A stretch of DNA of 64,000 nt from Linnemannia elongata (GCA_036320915.1 JAXBDG010000019.1:62001-126000); one strand, 5' to 3'. Positions 23,406 to 34,884 are shown, numbered from the stretch's first letter. Notes: a model not told the origin generated them from the sequence alone. Numbers and translations are program-made.

Positions 23406-24936
23406 TGTCCAAACGTGCGGGCATGGGGCCTTTGGACATTCTGGCCGTCAATGACTTTCCGAAAATAAAAGAAAGAAAAGAAAAAGAAGGAAAGCTTTGC
23501 CTTGTCTACAGGGCTAGTTTGTGTGCCGCGGCCCCAACAATCTACAGTCATCCGTGTAGTAGTATCATTTTTAGATAGAGACGAAGGGGTAGGAATGGAG
23601 AGGAAGGATACCTTTTGAAAGGAAGGATACCGCTTGAAAGGGAAAGGGTTGCTGAGTCAAGCCGAATAACTTTGGTCTCACCTTGGCATCTTTTTTTACC
23701 GATGATACGAGAAAGGGAAATGAATGGAGTAAAAAAAACCGGTTGTTCGACATGTGTCCACATAATGCGTTTGTAATTCCGAGAGCGCAAAACAGGACAA
23801 AGGGAGAATGATGGTTTTTTTTCTCAGGGTAGATGGTCTGATCCCAACGAACTAACTGAACCACCTCTCTTTTTCTTCCGAGTGGAAAGGAGTCAGTGAA
23901 CATGGTGAACTAGAGTTTTGACCGACAGAGAACCGAAAAAGGGATAGAAAGTACAAGCAAGGCCGACATCGTTGGTCCTTTTTAAAATCATTGGGTCACC
24001 CGGTCGCTTGAGTCAATGCGGCTGAATACAAAAAGAGGAGCTGGCAATAGTTGTCGTTCTTTCTGGCTTGAAGAGTCTAGTGAGCCTTGAATCAGATATA
24101 AGACCGAGCCGCTGACCCTCTTCTTTGTGGTTAGGATGTGAATGAAGGCAGCTTTAAGAAGCAGGTTTCCCTCGTGGGATGGGCAGGATGGGAGATGATG
24201 AGCGAAAATGTACCATGAAGCGGTGATAGTGGATGTTGTTGTCACTTTGGGGAATTTTGCTGAGCAAAAGGAAATTGTTGTTGATGGAGTCCATTATTAC
24301 CCATAACCATGTTATCTTTTTTTTCGATCGTTTAGTTTTTTCTTATGTGCATGACATTAACAGTGCAGACATAGAATGAGTTTGTGGCAATTCCAAGAAC
24401 GAGGGTTCTTCCTGTTATTTTTTGTCTTCTTTTATTTACAGTGAAAGTGCAGGGGAAAAGCAGAGGTTTGATCACTTTGTGAGGCGAATAAGCCCGTTGG
24501 CATGATATACCCAGCAGTTTAAAAAATAAAAATAAAAAACCAGTTTCGGCGGCGAAATCTTTTCTCTCCACAAATTGCTCTCTTTTTCTCATCCCAAAGG
24601 CATCTTCTCCCCTGTCCACTCGTTATCCTCCGATTACACGAGCCGTCTGAGTGGTCATCATCGGAGCGAGCCGAGGGGGCGAAAAGCACTTATGGCATTG
24701 AGACCGTACGGAGTGCGTATGTGAAGGCAACAGTGTGTGTGTGCCGACCATAGCTCGTTCGGTTCAAGTACACCAACTGCGTGATCCTCTCACTCTTTGT
24801 CTCCATGTGTATCAGGTAGCAACCACACTGGCGTAATGAGAATGGGGGGAAGGGGGTCTGTGAGCTGGAGATCTTGTATCTCATATACTCTGTCGGGGTC
24901 GTTAGCATTCATTAACCTTCAGGCACAACATACCAT

Positions 24937-24945
24937 TATATAAAA
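24937..24945 (+). promoter_or_regulatory. TATA box of the flavin monooxygenase gene
   Basis: TATATAAAA lies about 146 bp before the ATG at 25091, leaving room for a start site about 30 bp downstream and a roughly 110-bp CA-rich leader. It is the clearest TATA element of the window. Confidence 0.6.
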
Positions 24946-25090
24946 GGTCTTGAACCGACGACATGTTTCGCCCCCTCCTTTTTTTCTTTGTTCCTTGATT
25001 CACCGACATCAACACTCGCTCATTCATACACCATCGACCACTTCTTACACTCATCACTCCCCACTCACCACTCGTCAACACTTCCACACA

Positions 25091-27098
25091 ATGGGACTTA
25101 CAAAGACTTACAAGGACGGGAGTACCCCCGTCGTCGCCATCATCGGTGCCGGGTAGGTCAACCTTGCCATTCATTCACCTCCCTCGTGCTCGATTCATTC
25201 AGATCAGTCTTCCTTCTTTTTTTCAGCGCCACCAAGGAACAATCCCAACTAACTCGTTGTTCTTTTTCTCTCCTAAATAGATTCTCGGGCATGTGCGCTG
25301 CTATTCGTCTTCAGACTGAGTTGAACTTGCAGACCTATGAGGTCTTTGAGCTTGAGCCCGACCTGGGAGGAACTTGGTGGTCCAACACCTACCCCGGTGC
25401 CGCCTGCGATGTCGCCTCCATTAACTGTAAGAGATAATTGGTCATGGTCACCGAATGTCTGCATCGTAGAATCATGGTCCTCTTCAACTCAGTCCACTCA
25501 CTTGTACCCTGCATGTTTTTTTTCTCCTTCTCCCCCTTCTTCCCTCTCATAGATCAATTCTCATTCGAGCCCAACTACGACTGGTCCCATCGTTACGCAC
25601 CCCAGCCCGAGATCTGGGCCTACCAGCGTCGCGTCGCCAAGAAGTACAACCTGTATGAAAAGATTCGCTTCAGGACAGAGGTCACCCATGTTGAGTGGCA
25701 TCAGGATCGCCAAAAGTGGGTTCTCGACTACATGAACTTGGCTACAGGAGAGAAGGGCGTCATGGAGGCCGATATTGTCTTTTCGGGGATGGGACCCCTT
25801 CGGATCCCCCAAATCCCTGAGCAGTTCGAGGCCTTTGAGGGTCCCAAGTGGCACACTGCCCAGTGGAACCATTCCTTTGACCTCACCAACAAGCGTGTCG
25901 CCATTGTCGGCAGTGGAGCCAGGTAAGAGACCTAGGAATATGTATACGTGATCGTGTACATGTGCGTTCTTTTATGTTTGTTTAGTACTTCCATGGCTCC
26001 TAAGTTTTTTTTTTTCATTTCTTATTGTTTGTGTGAATTAAAATTTCCTTTGATAGTGCTATTCAGGTTGTTCCTTCAATTGTGGACAAGGTCAAGACGA
26101 TGGAGTTCTACCAGCGCACCCCAAGTTATATTGTCCCTCGCCGCAACGGAGCCTATAGCAAACTTTGGAAGTTCATGTTCCGTCACGTGCCCTTCTTCCA
26201 CTTTATCGCCTACAAGCTCAACTACTGGAACTCGGAAGCAACCATCAACATCTTCAGCAGCAAGAAGATCCACCTCCTCCCCCGCTTCGCTGCCACCTGC
26301 ATGGCATGGCTCTACCGCGTCTGGCAGATCCGTGACAAGCAATTACGCGAGAAGTTGACACCAAAGTACGAGATGGGCTGCCGTCGTATTGTCGTTTCGT
26401 CCGATTACTTCCCAGCCCTGGCAAAGAAGAACGTCAATGTCCACACCGAGGCTATCACAGGCGTCAAGGGCAACACTTTGATCTTGAAGGATGGGTCTGT
26501 TCAGGAGGTTGACGCTTTGATTCTCGCCACTGGTTTCAAGGTCCAGGAGATGATCCCACCAAAGTTTGTCACAGGAAAGAACGGAGTCGATCTGATGGCC
26601 AAATGGGGCAAGAACCCCTCGACATACTATGGAATCACCACCCCTGATACCCCAAACCTCTTCCTCTTGCTCGGACCATACACTGGACTCGGGTATGCTT
26701 GCTATTTTTTTAACGCGTGGACTAATTGTTTCAAGAGAATAAGGAGAGGTGGACACAAAGTTGACTTGTATTGTACCTTATTATTCTTGGTTTCAATTAA
26801 TAGACATAACAGTGTGTTGTTCATGATCGAGACACAGGTCGACTACGCGGTCAAGGCCATTTCATACATGATGGAGAAGAACCTGTCGTCGCTCGAGGTC
26901 ACCCAGGGCGCCTGCGACGAGTTCATCACCGAGATGGACGAGAAGATGAAGGGTATGGTCTGGTCCTCAAGCTGCAAATCCTGGTACCAGAACGACGAGG
27001 GTCGTGTCACTGCTCTCTGGTGGGGATCTGTCTCCCAATACTGGTGGAGATTGAGGAACTTCCACCCCAAGCGCTTCGTTGGCGTTCAGAGAATCTAG
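25091..27098 (+). CDS. FAD/NADPH-dependent flavin monooxygenase, Baeyer-Villiger-like
   Basis: Five exons (25091-25152, 25281-25426, 25553-25922, 26057-26692, 26804-27098) encode 502 aa, the normal size for class B flavin monooxygenases. The FAD-binding Rossmann motif GAGFSG is at residues 19-24, split by intron 1. The motif GGTWWSNTYPGAACD, typical of Baeyer-Villiger enzymes, follows. The fingerprint FxGxxxHxxxW is present near residue 165 (FEGPKWHTAQWN), but Asn replaces the usual final Pro or Asp. The NADPH-binding motif GSGASA follows near residue 190. An ATGF motif (ILATGFKVQ) closes the core. Such enzymes insert oxygen into ketones or oxidise N/S atoms; the substrate is unknown. The C-terminal residues resemble uncharacterised fungal 4-hydroxyacetophenone or cyclohexanone monooxygenase-like proteins. 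An AATAAA lies 62 bp after the stop. Confidence 0.92.
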
Positions 27099-27613
27099 AG
27101 TTCCCCTCCCTTCCATTCCTTACATTTTCACATAAAAACAATATACACCCCCCATATTAAAATAAAGTAATGACAGCCTTACTAATTTTTCGCATCAAAG
27201 CATTGCTCTTTTCTTTCAACGAACACGTTCAATGTGGATCGCATGGATTTAGTGGATAAAGATTTCCAAGCAATAAAGACTTTTTGAATTTCTTCATAAC
27301 GATATTTTGCACGTGTTTTAGTGACATGGCACTTGCTCAATGGCTGCCTGTTTGACTGGAGCGCATTTTTTGGCTCTTCTATTACTTCGACTTCAGCACA
27401 AAGTCAATCCGACACAACCCAGCCTTTTCTCCCCTTCTTTTACTTCACCCATGGACTCATGAACCAAGAGACACGACCTTCAGAAGCAACGCGACTTTCA
27501 TCTACTTTTTAACGACCACACCTCGACTTCGCCGTTTACCATCAACCACTACTGGAAACAGGAAACGGACTCACCCTCCCAACCCTTGTAACACCACAAC
27601 CTACACTCCCAAC
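27099..27613. other. Spacer between the flavin monooxygenase and ALG7 genes
   Basis: A 515-bp head-to-tail spacer with AATAAA at 27161-27166 (candidate poly(A) signal for the upstream gene) and a CA/CT-rich leader before the ALG7 ATG. No gene is seen. Confidence 0.5.
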
Positions 27614-29528
27614 ATGGGTCACATCTCGGCACTGACGGCCTGGCTCATCTTGGCAGCAGAGGTCGGTGCTGTATTCATCATCCTCACAACTGCACATGAC
27701 CCTCTCACGGTCAATGTCGGGTTTTCAATTCTTGCAGGAATTACCACCTGGTCGGCCATCCCAGCACTTTCAGAGATCTTTGTCAAGGCTGGACTCAAGG
27801 GTATGGACCTCAGCAAAAAGACCAAGCATATCATGTAAGTTGTTGGGTTACCGGCCCAGTAACGAGGTGCAGATGTGATATCGAGAGGTGCAGTTACTAC
27901 CGAGCTGTTGGGAATGAAAGTAGCGGTTGAATTGATCAATTGGATGCTTCTTTGATCAGTGATCTATCTAATACGGTACTTGATTAATTTGTTCTTGATT
28001 TTTCTTGTTGATCACGAAAATATATAGTCCTGAGAGTATGGGAATGGTGGCGGGTCTGATCTATCTTGTCACTATGTTTTTGTTCATCCCCTTTCCTTTC
28101 ATGAAGTGGTTCACTGCCTCGAACGATGGCGATCTCCACGAACTCAAGCTACTCACGTTCCCCAACCTCAAGGTAAGGCAAAACTTCTGTTCATATTTAC
28201 ATCCTTCGGTATCACCATCCTTTATTGTAACATTGGAGTTGACAGTATACATTTTTCTACCCTTGCACTGATGATAGCTCGCGGAACTGTTGTCGGCACT
28301 ACTTTCTATTCAGTCGATGGTATTCCTGGGATTCGCGGACGATGTGCTTGATATTCGCTGGAGATTCAAGATGCCTCTACCAGCAATCGCGTCAATCCCA
28401 CTCTTGATGGTCTATTGGGTCCACCTCGGTGTCACACATATCGTCGTTCCTATCCCACTGCGTCCCATCCTTGGCCAATTGATCGATCTTGGTAAGTTTC
28501 CAGAGTCGTCTCCGAATTAAAACCGAATGACAGTGTCTAGAATCATATATCAACCATTACTCGTTTTTTCAATTCCAAATGTAGGCGCACTATACTACGT
28601 ATACATGGGAATGGTGGCGATCTTTTGCACTCACTCAATCAACATCATGGCAGGAATCAACGGCGTCGAAGTCGGACAATCCCTCGTTATCGCCTGCTCG
28701 ATCGCCATCAACGACATGATCTTTCTCCAATCAGCCTCCACCGGCGCCCCAGCCATCGAAACCCACCTGTTCTCCCTTTACTTCATCCTCCCCTTTATTG
28801 GCGTCAGTCTGGGCCTCATGATCCACAACTGGTATCCGTCCAAGGTCTTTATCGGAGACACGTATTGCTATTTTGCGGGGATGACTTTTGCGGTTGTGGG
28901 TATCTTGGCCCATTACAGCAAGACTCTGCTGCTGTTCTTTATCCCGCAGATCTTTAATTTCCTACTCTCGGCACCACAACTGTTTCGACTGGTCCCTTGT
29001 CCACGCCATCGCGTGCCTCGTTATAACCGACAGACGAATCTCATGGAACCGAGTCGCGTCGTTCTTGATGAGGAGGAGGATCTTGAAGTTGAATTTTCCA
29101 GCACGAAGCAAGAGTCGAAACGTACTCTTGGACGATCCCCCTCTTCTGTCTCACTCTCATCGGCAGGGGCAGCAGGAGCGTCAACACAGGATTCTGACGA
29201 GTCCCCTACAGAAAGCAGTAACCCTCCAACAACAATACGCCTCCAGGACCTTCGCCCACTTAAGAACTCCAAACTCAAGCGATCAGGCTGGTACTGCGTC
29301 AAGATTCTGGAGGCTCTCGGGTTGACTCATGTCCGGTATGATTCCAAGACGGGAAAGCGACCCCTAGAGATGACCAACTTGACCATCTTGAACTTGATCC
29401 TGATCAAGGCTGGACCCATGTCTGAGAGAAACCTGACCATCTCCGTTATGGTCGTCCAGTTCTGTTGCAGTTTGATAGCCTTCTTCATCAGGCACCGCCT
29501 TGTCGCGTTCGTTTATGATGTCGTATAG
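27614..29528 (+). CDS. ALG7: UDP-GlcNAc:dolichyl-phosphate GlcNAc-1-phosphotransferase
   Basis: Four exons (27614-27834, 28028-28172, 28278-28491, 28585-29528) encode 507 aa. The enzyme (Alg7/GPT/DPAGT1) sits in the ER membrane and adds GlcNAc-1-phosphate to dolichyl phosphate, the first committed step of N-glycan precursor synthesis and the target of tunicamycin. Family signatures are visible: [10 protein letters not shown] near residue 141 (metal-binding DD), [14 protein letters not shown] near residue 213, [19 protein letters not shown] near residues 273-292 and the carbohydrate-recognition loop starting [12 protein letters not shown]. About ten hydrophobic segments are present. It is longer than yeast Alg7 because that C-terminal loop carries an acidic/Ser-rich insert of about 55 residues. 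It is convergent with CBF5 copy B, with only 155 bp between stop codons. Confidence 0.95.
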
Positions 29529-29570
29529 TCTCATTTTCTCTTCCTCGCCAACCATTCGTTAATCTCATTA

Positions 29571-29576
29571 AATAAA
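29571..29576 (+). terminator. ALG7: Candidate poly(A) signal of ALG7
   Basis: AATAAA 43 bp after the ALG7 stop codon. The gap to the convergent CBF5-B stop is so short that the two 3' UTRs must overlap or abut. Confidence 0.4.
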
Positions 29577-29680
29577 TTACATAGAGAAACGCCAGAGTTT
29601 GCGATAATTTCTGTATTTATGATGCAAAGTAGTGAATGTGTGAAAAGGTAATAAAAAAAACTAATGTAACAAAGTGTGCG

Positions 29681-31629
29681 CGCTTAATCGGAATCAGAGT
29701 CGGCCTTCTTGCTCTTCTTCTCCTTCTTGTCCTTCTTGTCCTTCTTCTCCTTCTTCTCCTTCTTGACCTTCTTCTCCTTCTTCTCCTTCTTCTTGCCAGA
29801 GTCCGACTCGTCCGAAGACTCGGGAGCCTTACGCTTCTTCTCCTCCTCCTTGACAGCAGGGGCGGGGGTGGCAACAACAACAGGTGCAGCAGTAGCAACA
29901 GGCGCGGCAGGGTCCTCGCGGTTGTAGTCGACATAGCCCTTCTTCCAGCCCTCGGGAGTCTCCTCAGTGGTGCGTCCAAACTTGTCGAGCTTGCCATCCT
30001 TGATCAGCTTCTTCTTCTCCTGAGCCTTGGGTCCCAATCCCCAGCGGCGGGGGTACGTGTCACGCTCCATAATGACACGCTTGATCTTGGCAACAACACC
30101 GTGATCGCAGGTTGCCATGACAGCAGTGGTCATCTGGGCAATTCCGAGAGCAATAGCCTCTCCCTTGGTGGTCATCAACACAACCTCCTCGTTGACCTCA
30201 ATGCCAGACTCGTAGCGGAGGAGACCGGGGATCATCAACTTGGCTCCGTAGCAGATGGCGTTGACAGCGCTGTCCTTGACAACAACACGCTTGTAGGTGG
30301 TCAACAAGGTCTCAAGAGGGCGGACAACCTTGCGGAGGTACGACTCGTCCTTGGTGTTGTCGTACATCCACTGAGCATCCAAAACATCGTGCATCGTCAC
30401 AATATCATCCTCCTCGCCCATGTGTCCCGAACGAACACGACGAAGCTCCTGCATGTGTCCTCCAACTCCGAGCAAAAGACCCATGTGGACGCACATAGTA
30501 CGCATATAGGTACCAGCCTCGCAGGCGACCCAGAAGACAGCCAAGTGGCGGTCGTTGTCAAACTCAATCAACTTGGACTCGTGGATCGTACGGATACGGA
30601 GCTGACGCTTGACAGCAGAGATCAGAGGGGGGCGCTGGAAGAGAGCACCGGTCAAGGTCTCGAGGGTCTGGGCGAGCTTCTTCTCGGACTCGATGGCGTC
30701 GTGGAGGCGGAGGACACAGACGTACTCCTTACCAGCTCCCTGCTGCGACTTGACCAAACGAGTGGCACGGTCAATGCAGACAATCAAGCATCCAGTGACC
30801 TTGGGATCAAGAGTTCCACTGTGACCAGTCTTCTCGACACGGAGAATGCGGCGGACCCAGGCGACGACCTCGTGGGACGAGGGGTTGGCAGGCTTGTCCA
30901 AGTTGATGACACCGTATCTATTTTTGTAAGCGGTAAAGGTGAAGGTGAAGGAGTGGGTGTGTTAGGTTGGCGTGGCTCTGTGATTGTCAGTTGGCATATG
31001 GGTCGTTGCGCCAACGCTGTCGAGATCTCCTGAACAAGTGGCAGCAACTCTCACGATCCACGATCAGCACAATTAGTCGAAACAAACACGCCGATCGATC
31101 GCAGTTAACTCTTTCGCATCCAAGTCTCCAATCGTAACTATCGCTGTAGCGTCTACCGTGCGGATCCTGGGGGTAGAGTATTACCTGACGTATTCGGCGA
31201 GCTCACGTCTCAAGGGCGAACATCCGCTGGGAATGGGGGTGTAGTGACCAGTGCGGACGTTGAGCTTGTCGTAGTTCTGTTATGTTGTGGGATTGTGGTT
31301 GTTTGTGGTGGTGTTGATATGTATGTCGTTTGGATTGGCGTGGAGATGGTGGTTGTAGTTTGTTTGTTGGAGGAGTGATCGGATATCCAGTGGTGATATA
31401 TACATGGTGAGAGGAAGAAAAAAGGACAAGTTTAGCGATACGTTCAGACAGGCAGAGAAAAAGAGAGAGAGAGAGAGTGAGAGTAAAGGGCAATAGCAAC
31501 AACAAGGCATACCTTCAACAACAAGGGCCAGTCGGCAGTGTTGAGGGTAGGGGTATCAGCCTCAGGCTTGATGGCAAAGTCGCCGCTCCTCTGGGCCTCC
31601 TCGATGTTCTTGGTCTTGGGGGACATGGT
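29681..31629 (-). repeat. Inverted repeat arm B (1,949 bp), mate of 10754-12702
   Basis: Reverse-complement copy of arm A, about 17 kb away (inner edge to inner edge). The boundaries coincide with the coding region to within 3 bp at both ends. No terminal inverted repeats or target-site duplications are visible at the edges, so a transposon is not suggested. Confidence 0.93.
29684..31626 (-). CDS. CBF5: Cbf5/dyskerin, rRNA pseudouridine synthase of H/ACA snoRNPs, copy B
   Basis: Three exons (31626-31513, 31276-31185, 30917-29684) encode the same 479-aa protein as the copy at 10757-12699. The catalytic [12 protein letters not shown] motif, PUA domain and Lys/Glu-rich tail are unchanged. Both introns match as well, so purifying selection on the protein cannot explain the identity. 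The upstream 100 bp differ completely from copy A, with a CA-rich TATATATAC-containing leader here, so the two copies probably answer to different promoters. It is convergent with ALG7 (155 bp apart) and divergent from the zinc-finger gene. Both copies look intact and functional. Confidence 0.97.
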
Positions 31630-31922
31630 TGTAGTATATATGTGAGTATGAGATGAGTTGAGTGTGTGTGTCGCTTCGCTTCTTTTGTTGAATTCTCTGC
31701 CCTTAGGTACTGTGTCACACTTTTTATGTTCAAAAAGCCGAGTACAGTTTCTGAGGGATGGTGTGGTGGATGGGTGAATTGGCGGAAAAGAAGGTAAAGG
31801 AGAAGGAAGAAAAAAAAAAAAAAAAAAAAAAGAAAACAGACGCTCTCGTACTTTGTTTACAATAAAAAAGAATCGAAAAACGGTCACCTTCACTTTTATC
31901 AAGGGCCTGTCACGTGTGGTAA

Positions 31923-32309
31923 TCTGGTCAAAATCAGATCACTCGCGCGAGACGCGTCCATGAGTTGATCAATGCAAATGCTTGCAGGCTTCTTACGCCA
32001 CAGGTGTATCAAGGTGCGAAGGATCCGGTGGCTCAAACTTTCGCGCTGAAATATCAATACCTAGAGGTCTAACTTTCCGTAGAGCACTGAGTTCTTCTAA
32101 GAATATCTTCGCAAGTCAGGAACATCGCCATCCAAGATGCGGCGGTAGCAGGCGACGGCGTGGTTGACGCGTCCAGAGTGTACAGTTTTGGCGTCGTGCA
32201 TCCTGAAGGCGTCAAAAGACAGCCTTTGAGTCTGGACCCCAAAATCGCAAAACTTGAAGAACCAGATTTTGTGCATCGTGTATTGTTTGACTATTTTGAG
32301 ATGACTTGA
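31923..32309 (+). pseudogene. Degenerate coding remnant, family not recognised
   Basis: One 129-codon reading frame on the plus strand looks protein-like on both sides of two stop codons, at 32070-32072 and 32088-32090. Before the stops it reads VYQGAKDPVAQTFALKYQYL; after them NIAIQDAAVAGDGVVDASRV and then FGVVHPEGVKRQPLSLDPK. A further protein-like piece (EDGVLVYFTPHHK, stop) follows in another frame near 32357-32400, suggesting a frameshift as well. I do not recognise the family. A decayed single-copy gene or a mobile-element fragment are both possible. The antisense frame at 32097-32321 is a shadow of it. Confidence 0.4.
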
Positions 32310-32643
32310 AGGCATCCACAACAGCCTAAAACCTCTGGTGTACCAGTCAATACCGTGAAGACGGCGTGCTTGTTTACTTCACGCCCCATCACAAATAACA
32401 TTTAAAAAATTGTATTGTGTATAGAAACAACGAATAAGTAATACTTTCAGCCAAAACGAAACCAACGGGAGTCCTAAAAAGCACATTCATGACAGCCACG
32501 CGGATTCAATCCCGGATCAAACAGAATGACCGCCTGCTGAGGACCCATGCACCAACAGCGAAGGTGGACATGCATTTTCTAACCCACAAACAATACACAA
32601 TACTCTTCTGAAATAAGCTATTTTTGGAATTACCAGGCAATGA

Positions 32644-32883
32644 TGCATTAATCAACAGCCTTTCAGACATGTGGATCCCAGGGCCCATACTCTCGAAGAG
32701 AAAGAGCAACAGAAGGTGTGGCAACTCATGCCCACCCGCAAAGGTTACCGAGTTCGTATTTACGCCCTTGCGGACATCGACAATCAAACAACACTGAAGG
32801 TGTTTTCGGTTATTTTGGGAGGTGAGGATAGCCCGAAAGATAAACGCGTACAACAAATAAAAAAGACCTCCGTCGAAAACTGA
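32644..32883 (+). pseudogene. Coding remnant, possibly transposase-derived
   Basis: An 80-codon frame lacking an ATG start contains QLMPTRKGYRVRIYALADID and then LKVFSVILGGEDSPKDKR. The pattern MP, several residues, GYRVRIYALAD and a following hydrophobic strand loosely recalls the catalytic core of piggyBac-type transposases (KWGxKxWxLAD). The match is weak and by eye only. No flanking terminal repeats were found. It lies 330 bp after the other remnant and could belong to the same decayed element. Confidence 0.3.
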
Positions 32884-34849
32884 CCCCGCCTCCTGGAATG
32901 TTGATAGTCGAGAGAGAGAGGGGGAGGGAGAAAGCGTGTGTGTAAGTGCTTTTCAAGGCAGACAAAGCAGGCCTTGACTACAAGTATGTGTGGACTTAGC
33001 CCGACAGACTCAACGCCCACCCTCGCCTTCTTACATAACAAAACATCGCTTCATGCACGGCGTACTACTTTTGCTCGCTATTTTGGGATATTTTGAATAC
33101 GTGGGACAAAAGCCCAAGAGATAATTCAACCTACCTCTGCACTGCGAAAAAAAAGACGTTTTCACACAGCCATGCTCCCATTTTCAATACGTTGCAATAA
33201 GCATTTTGTCAAACCAAAATCAACAAAAAGAGCAAATGCATTGACTAGATGACCAAGCATCATCTGACGAAGCAAAACCGACAACAAAAGGGTGCATCTA
33301 CTCCCTTTGTCGCCGCCCTCCTTTCCACGGGATAATCGCTCTGCAGTCCGGATGAGGATGCCGAATAGCGGCTACTGTAATAACACATCGTAAACAAAAA
33401 AGAAATACCCACATATTCGATGTCACGTCTCCACGTAAAAAAAATGCAAATGCAAATGCAACCTGCTTCTTTTCAGCGGCGTATTTGATATATCGTTTGT
33501 CTTCCGATCGAACAGATAAAGGGAAGAATGAATATTGGCTTTCAGGAGTTGAGGTCTCTCCTTTCGAGGGGTTATTGATGCTTTGAACTAGGTTTCTGGT
33601 TTTGACGAAGGGCGCAGCACAACAATTGAATGTGTGAGAGGGAGAGTAACTTGTAATTACTCTTGTGCCTTACGCTGTTGTTGGTGTCGTTGTTATTGCT
33701 GTTGTTACTGTGACTTTTTGTGTCGAAAAAAGTGAAACAGAAGTCTTTTGGAGCCCCCTGTTTGAGTTTGTTGAGGCAATCGGCACAGCGGATAGAGAAA
33801 TTGGAACAGGGAAGGCGAGTAAACTAAAATAACCAGGAGAAAGTGATGGGCGAGAGAAACTCATATGGGACTATGCCGTTTAGTCATTCAACAAGAACAA
33901 ACAAAAGAACAGGGAAACAACATTCTGGACTTCGGTAATGGTGGGTATTCAGACAGGAAGCTCTAATGACAATGGGATAGATAGCAAACGATCGGTCATC
34001 TTCTCAGCCCAGAGGTTAAAAAAAGAGACAGGGAAAAAAAGATGATAAAGGGTTTGAGTCTCAATTTCCTCGGGGCGGATGCTTTTTGTCAACACAAAGA
34101 GTTTGAGATGTGTCAAAAAAAGAGACCGCAAGAGAATCTATGAGACAGAGACATAACAGACGTGGGCTGTAGCAAAAAGGAGGTAAGAGAGGAGAAAACA
34201 AAAACAAAACTGGAAAGCAGGCGAGTGAAAAATTAGAGTTTGAGCGATGAAGGGGATTAGGAATGGGGACATCAGTTCAATTGCTCACTCATGCGTTGCA
34301 TACAAGCGAAAGGGGTGGACACTCTTTTTTATGCGTGGGAGGAGAAGAGAAGGAGAAGGAGAGGTTACTTCGCCATCCGCTCATCTCCCAGCTCTCCCTT
34401 TCTCTTTAGGTACTACCGTTATCTCTCCCCCATACATGTGGAATGAGAAGAGGGGGCAGTGTGTGAGAGAGAGAGAGAGACAGTGCATAACGATTGAACG
34501 GCAGGAACGCATCAAATGGGAGATATATGAAGGATGTGGCGCAGGGCTAAACATGCAATGAGTGCGATTATTGTTTTTTTTTGAGTTTGCACCAGTGACT
34601 TTGCCACTATTTCGCCACTATGGGCGACCCCTCAAATTTTGTCAGCAAAGCAACATCAACAAAAAAAAGTAGGTGGGCAAGGCTTCAGCCGTATGGGCGG
34701 CGATGGCTTCACCATTTCGCGCAGTTTTCAGTTCTCCAACAAAAATGGGATGCTGTAATTCACTTTGCGTAATTTTCCAACAAGATGCTGTAATGCGTGT
34801 TCGTTTAAGTCAAGTCACCGCATCTTCAAGCCTTGGATCATGTGCAGGG

Positions 34850-34850
<1 letters not shown>

Positions 34851-34883
<33 letters not shown>
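34851..34883. repeat. Homopolymer run of 33 T
   Basis: Uninterrupted T-run in the intergenic region before the zinc-finger gene. A second, longer run lies 160 bp further on. Confidence 0.8.

Positions 34884-34884
<1 letters not shown>

Larger units (their letters stand above)
15597..25090. other. 9.5-kb gene-poor divergent intergenic region
   Basis: I find no supported protein gene, tRNA or rRNA. The first about 500 bp are the CT-rich leader of the minus-strand transporter. The rest is a mosaic of short pyrimidine or purine tracts and homopolymers: A-runs at 17348-17385 and 21579-21615, a T-run at 22044-22065. There are also small tandem repeats at 20980-21003 and 23378-23405. Frames of up to about 214 codons exist but are low-complexity or lack any family signal. 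The last about 150 bp hold a TATA box and the leader of the flavin monooxygenase gene. Unrecognised non-coding RNAs cannot be excluded. Confidence 0.6.

Noticed and set aside
23820..23860. Minus-strand stretch resembling a tRNA A box and D loop
   Set aside because: There is no T-loop at the proper distance and no acceptor stem, so a tRNA is not supported.
13786..31626. A secondary-metabolite gene cluster around the flavin monooxygenase
   Set aside because: There is no polyketide or peptide synthetase, terpene enzyme or tailoring set nearby; neighbours are housekeeping genes and one transporter 9.5 kb away.
10754..31629. Idea that the CBF5 arms are the ends of a transposon or composite mobile element
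   Set aside because: The arms contain a full intron-bearing host gene, lack terminal repeats and target duplications, and the 17 kb between them hold ordinary fungal genes.
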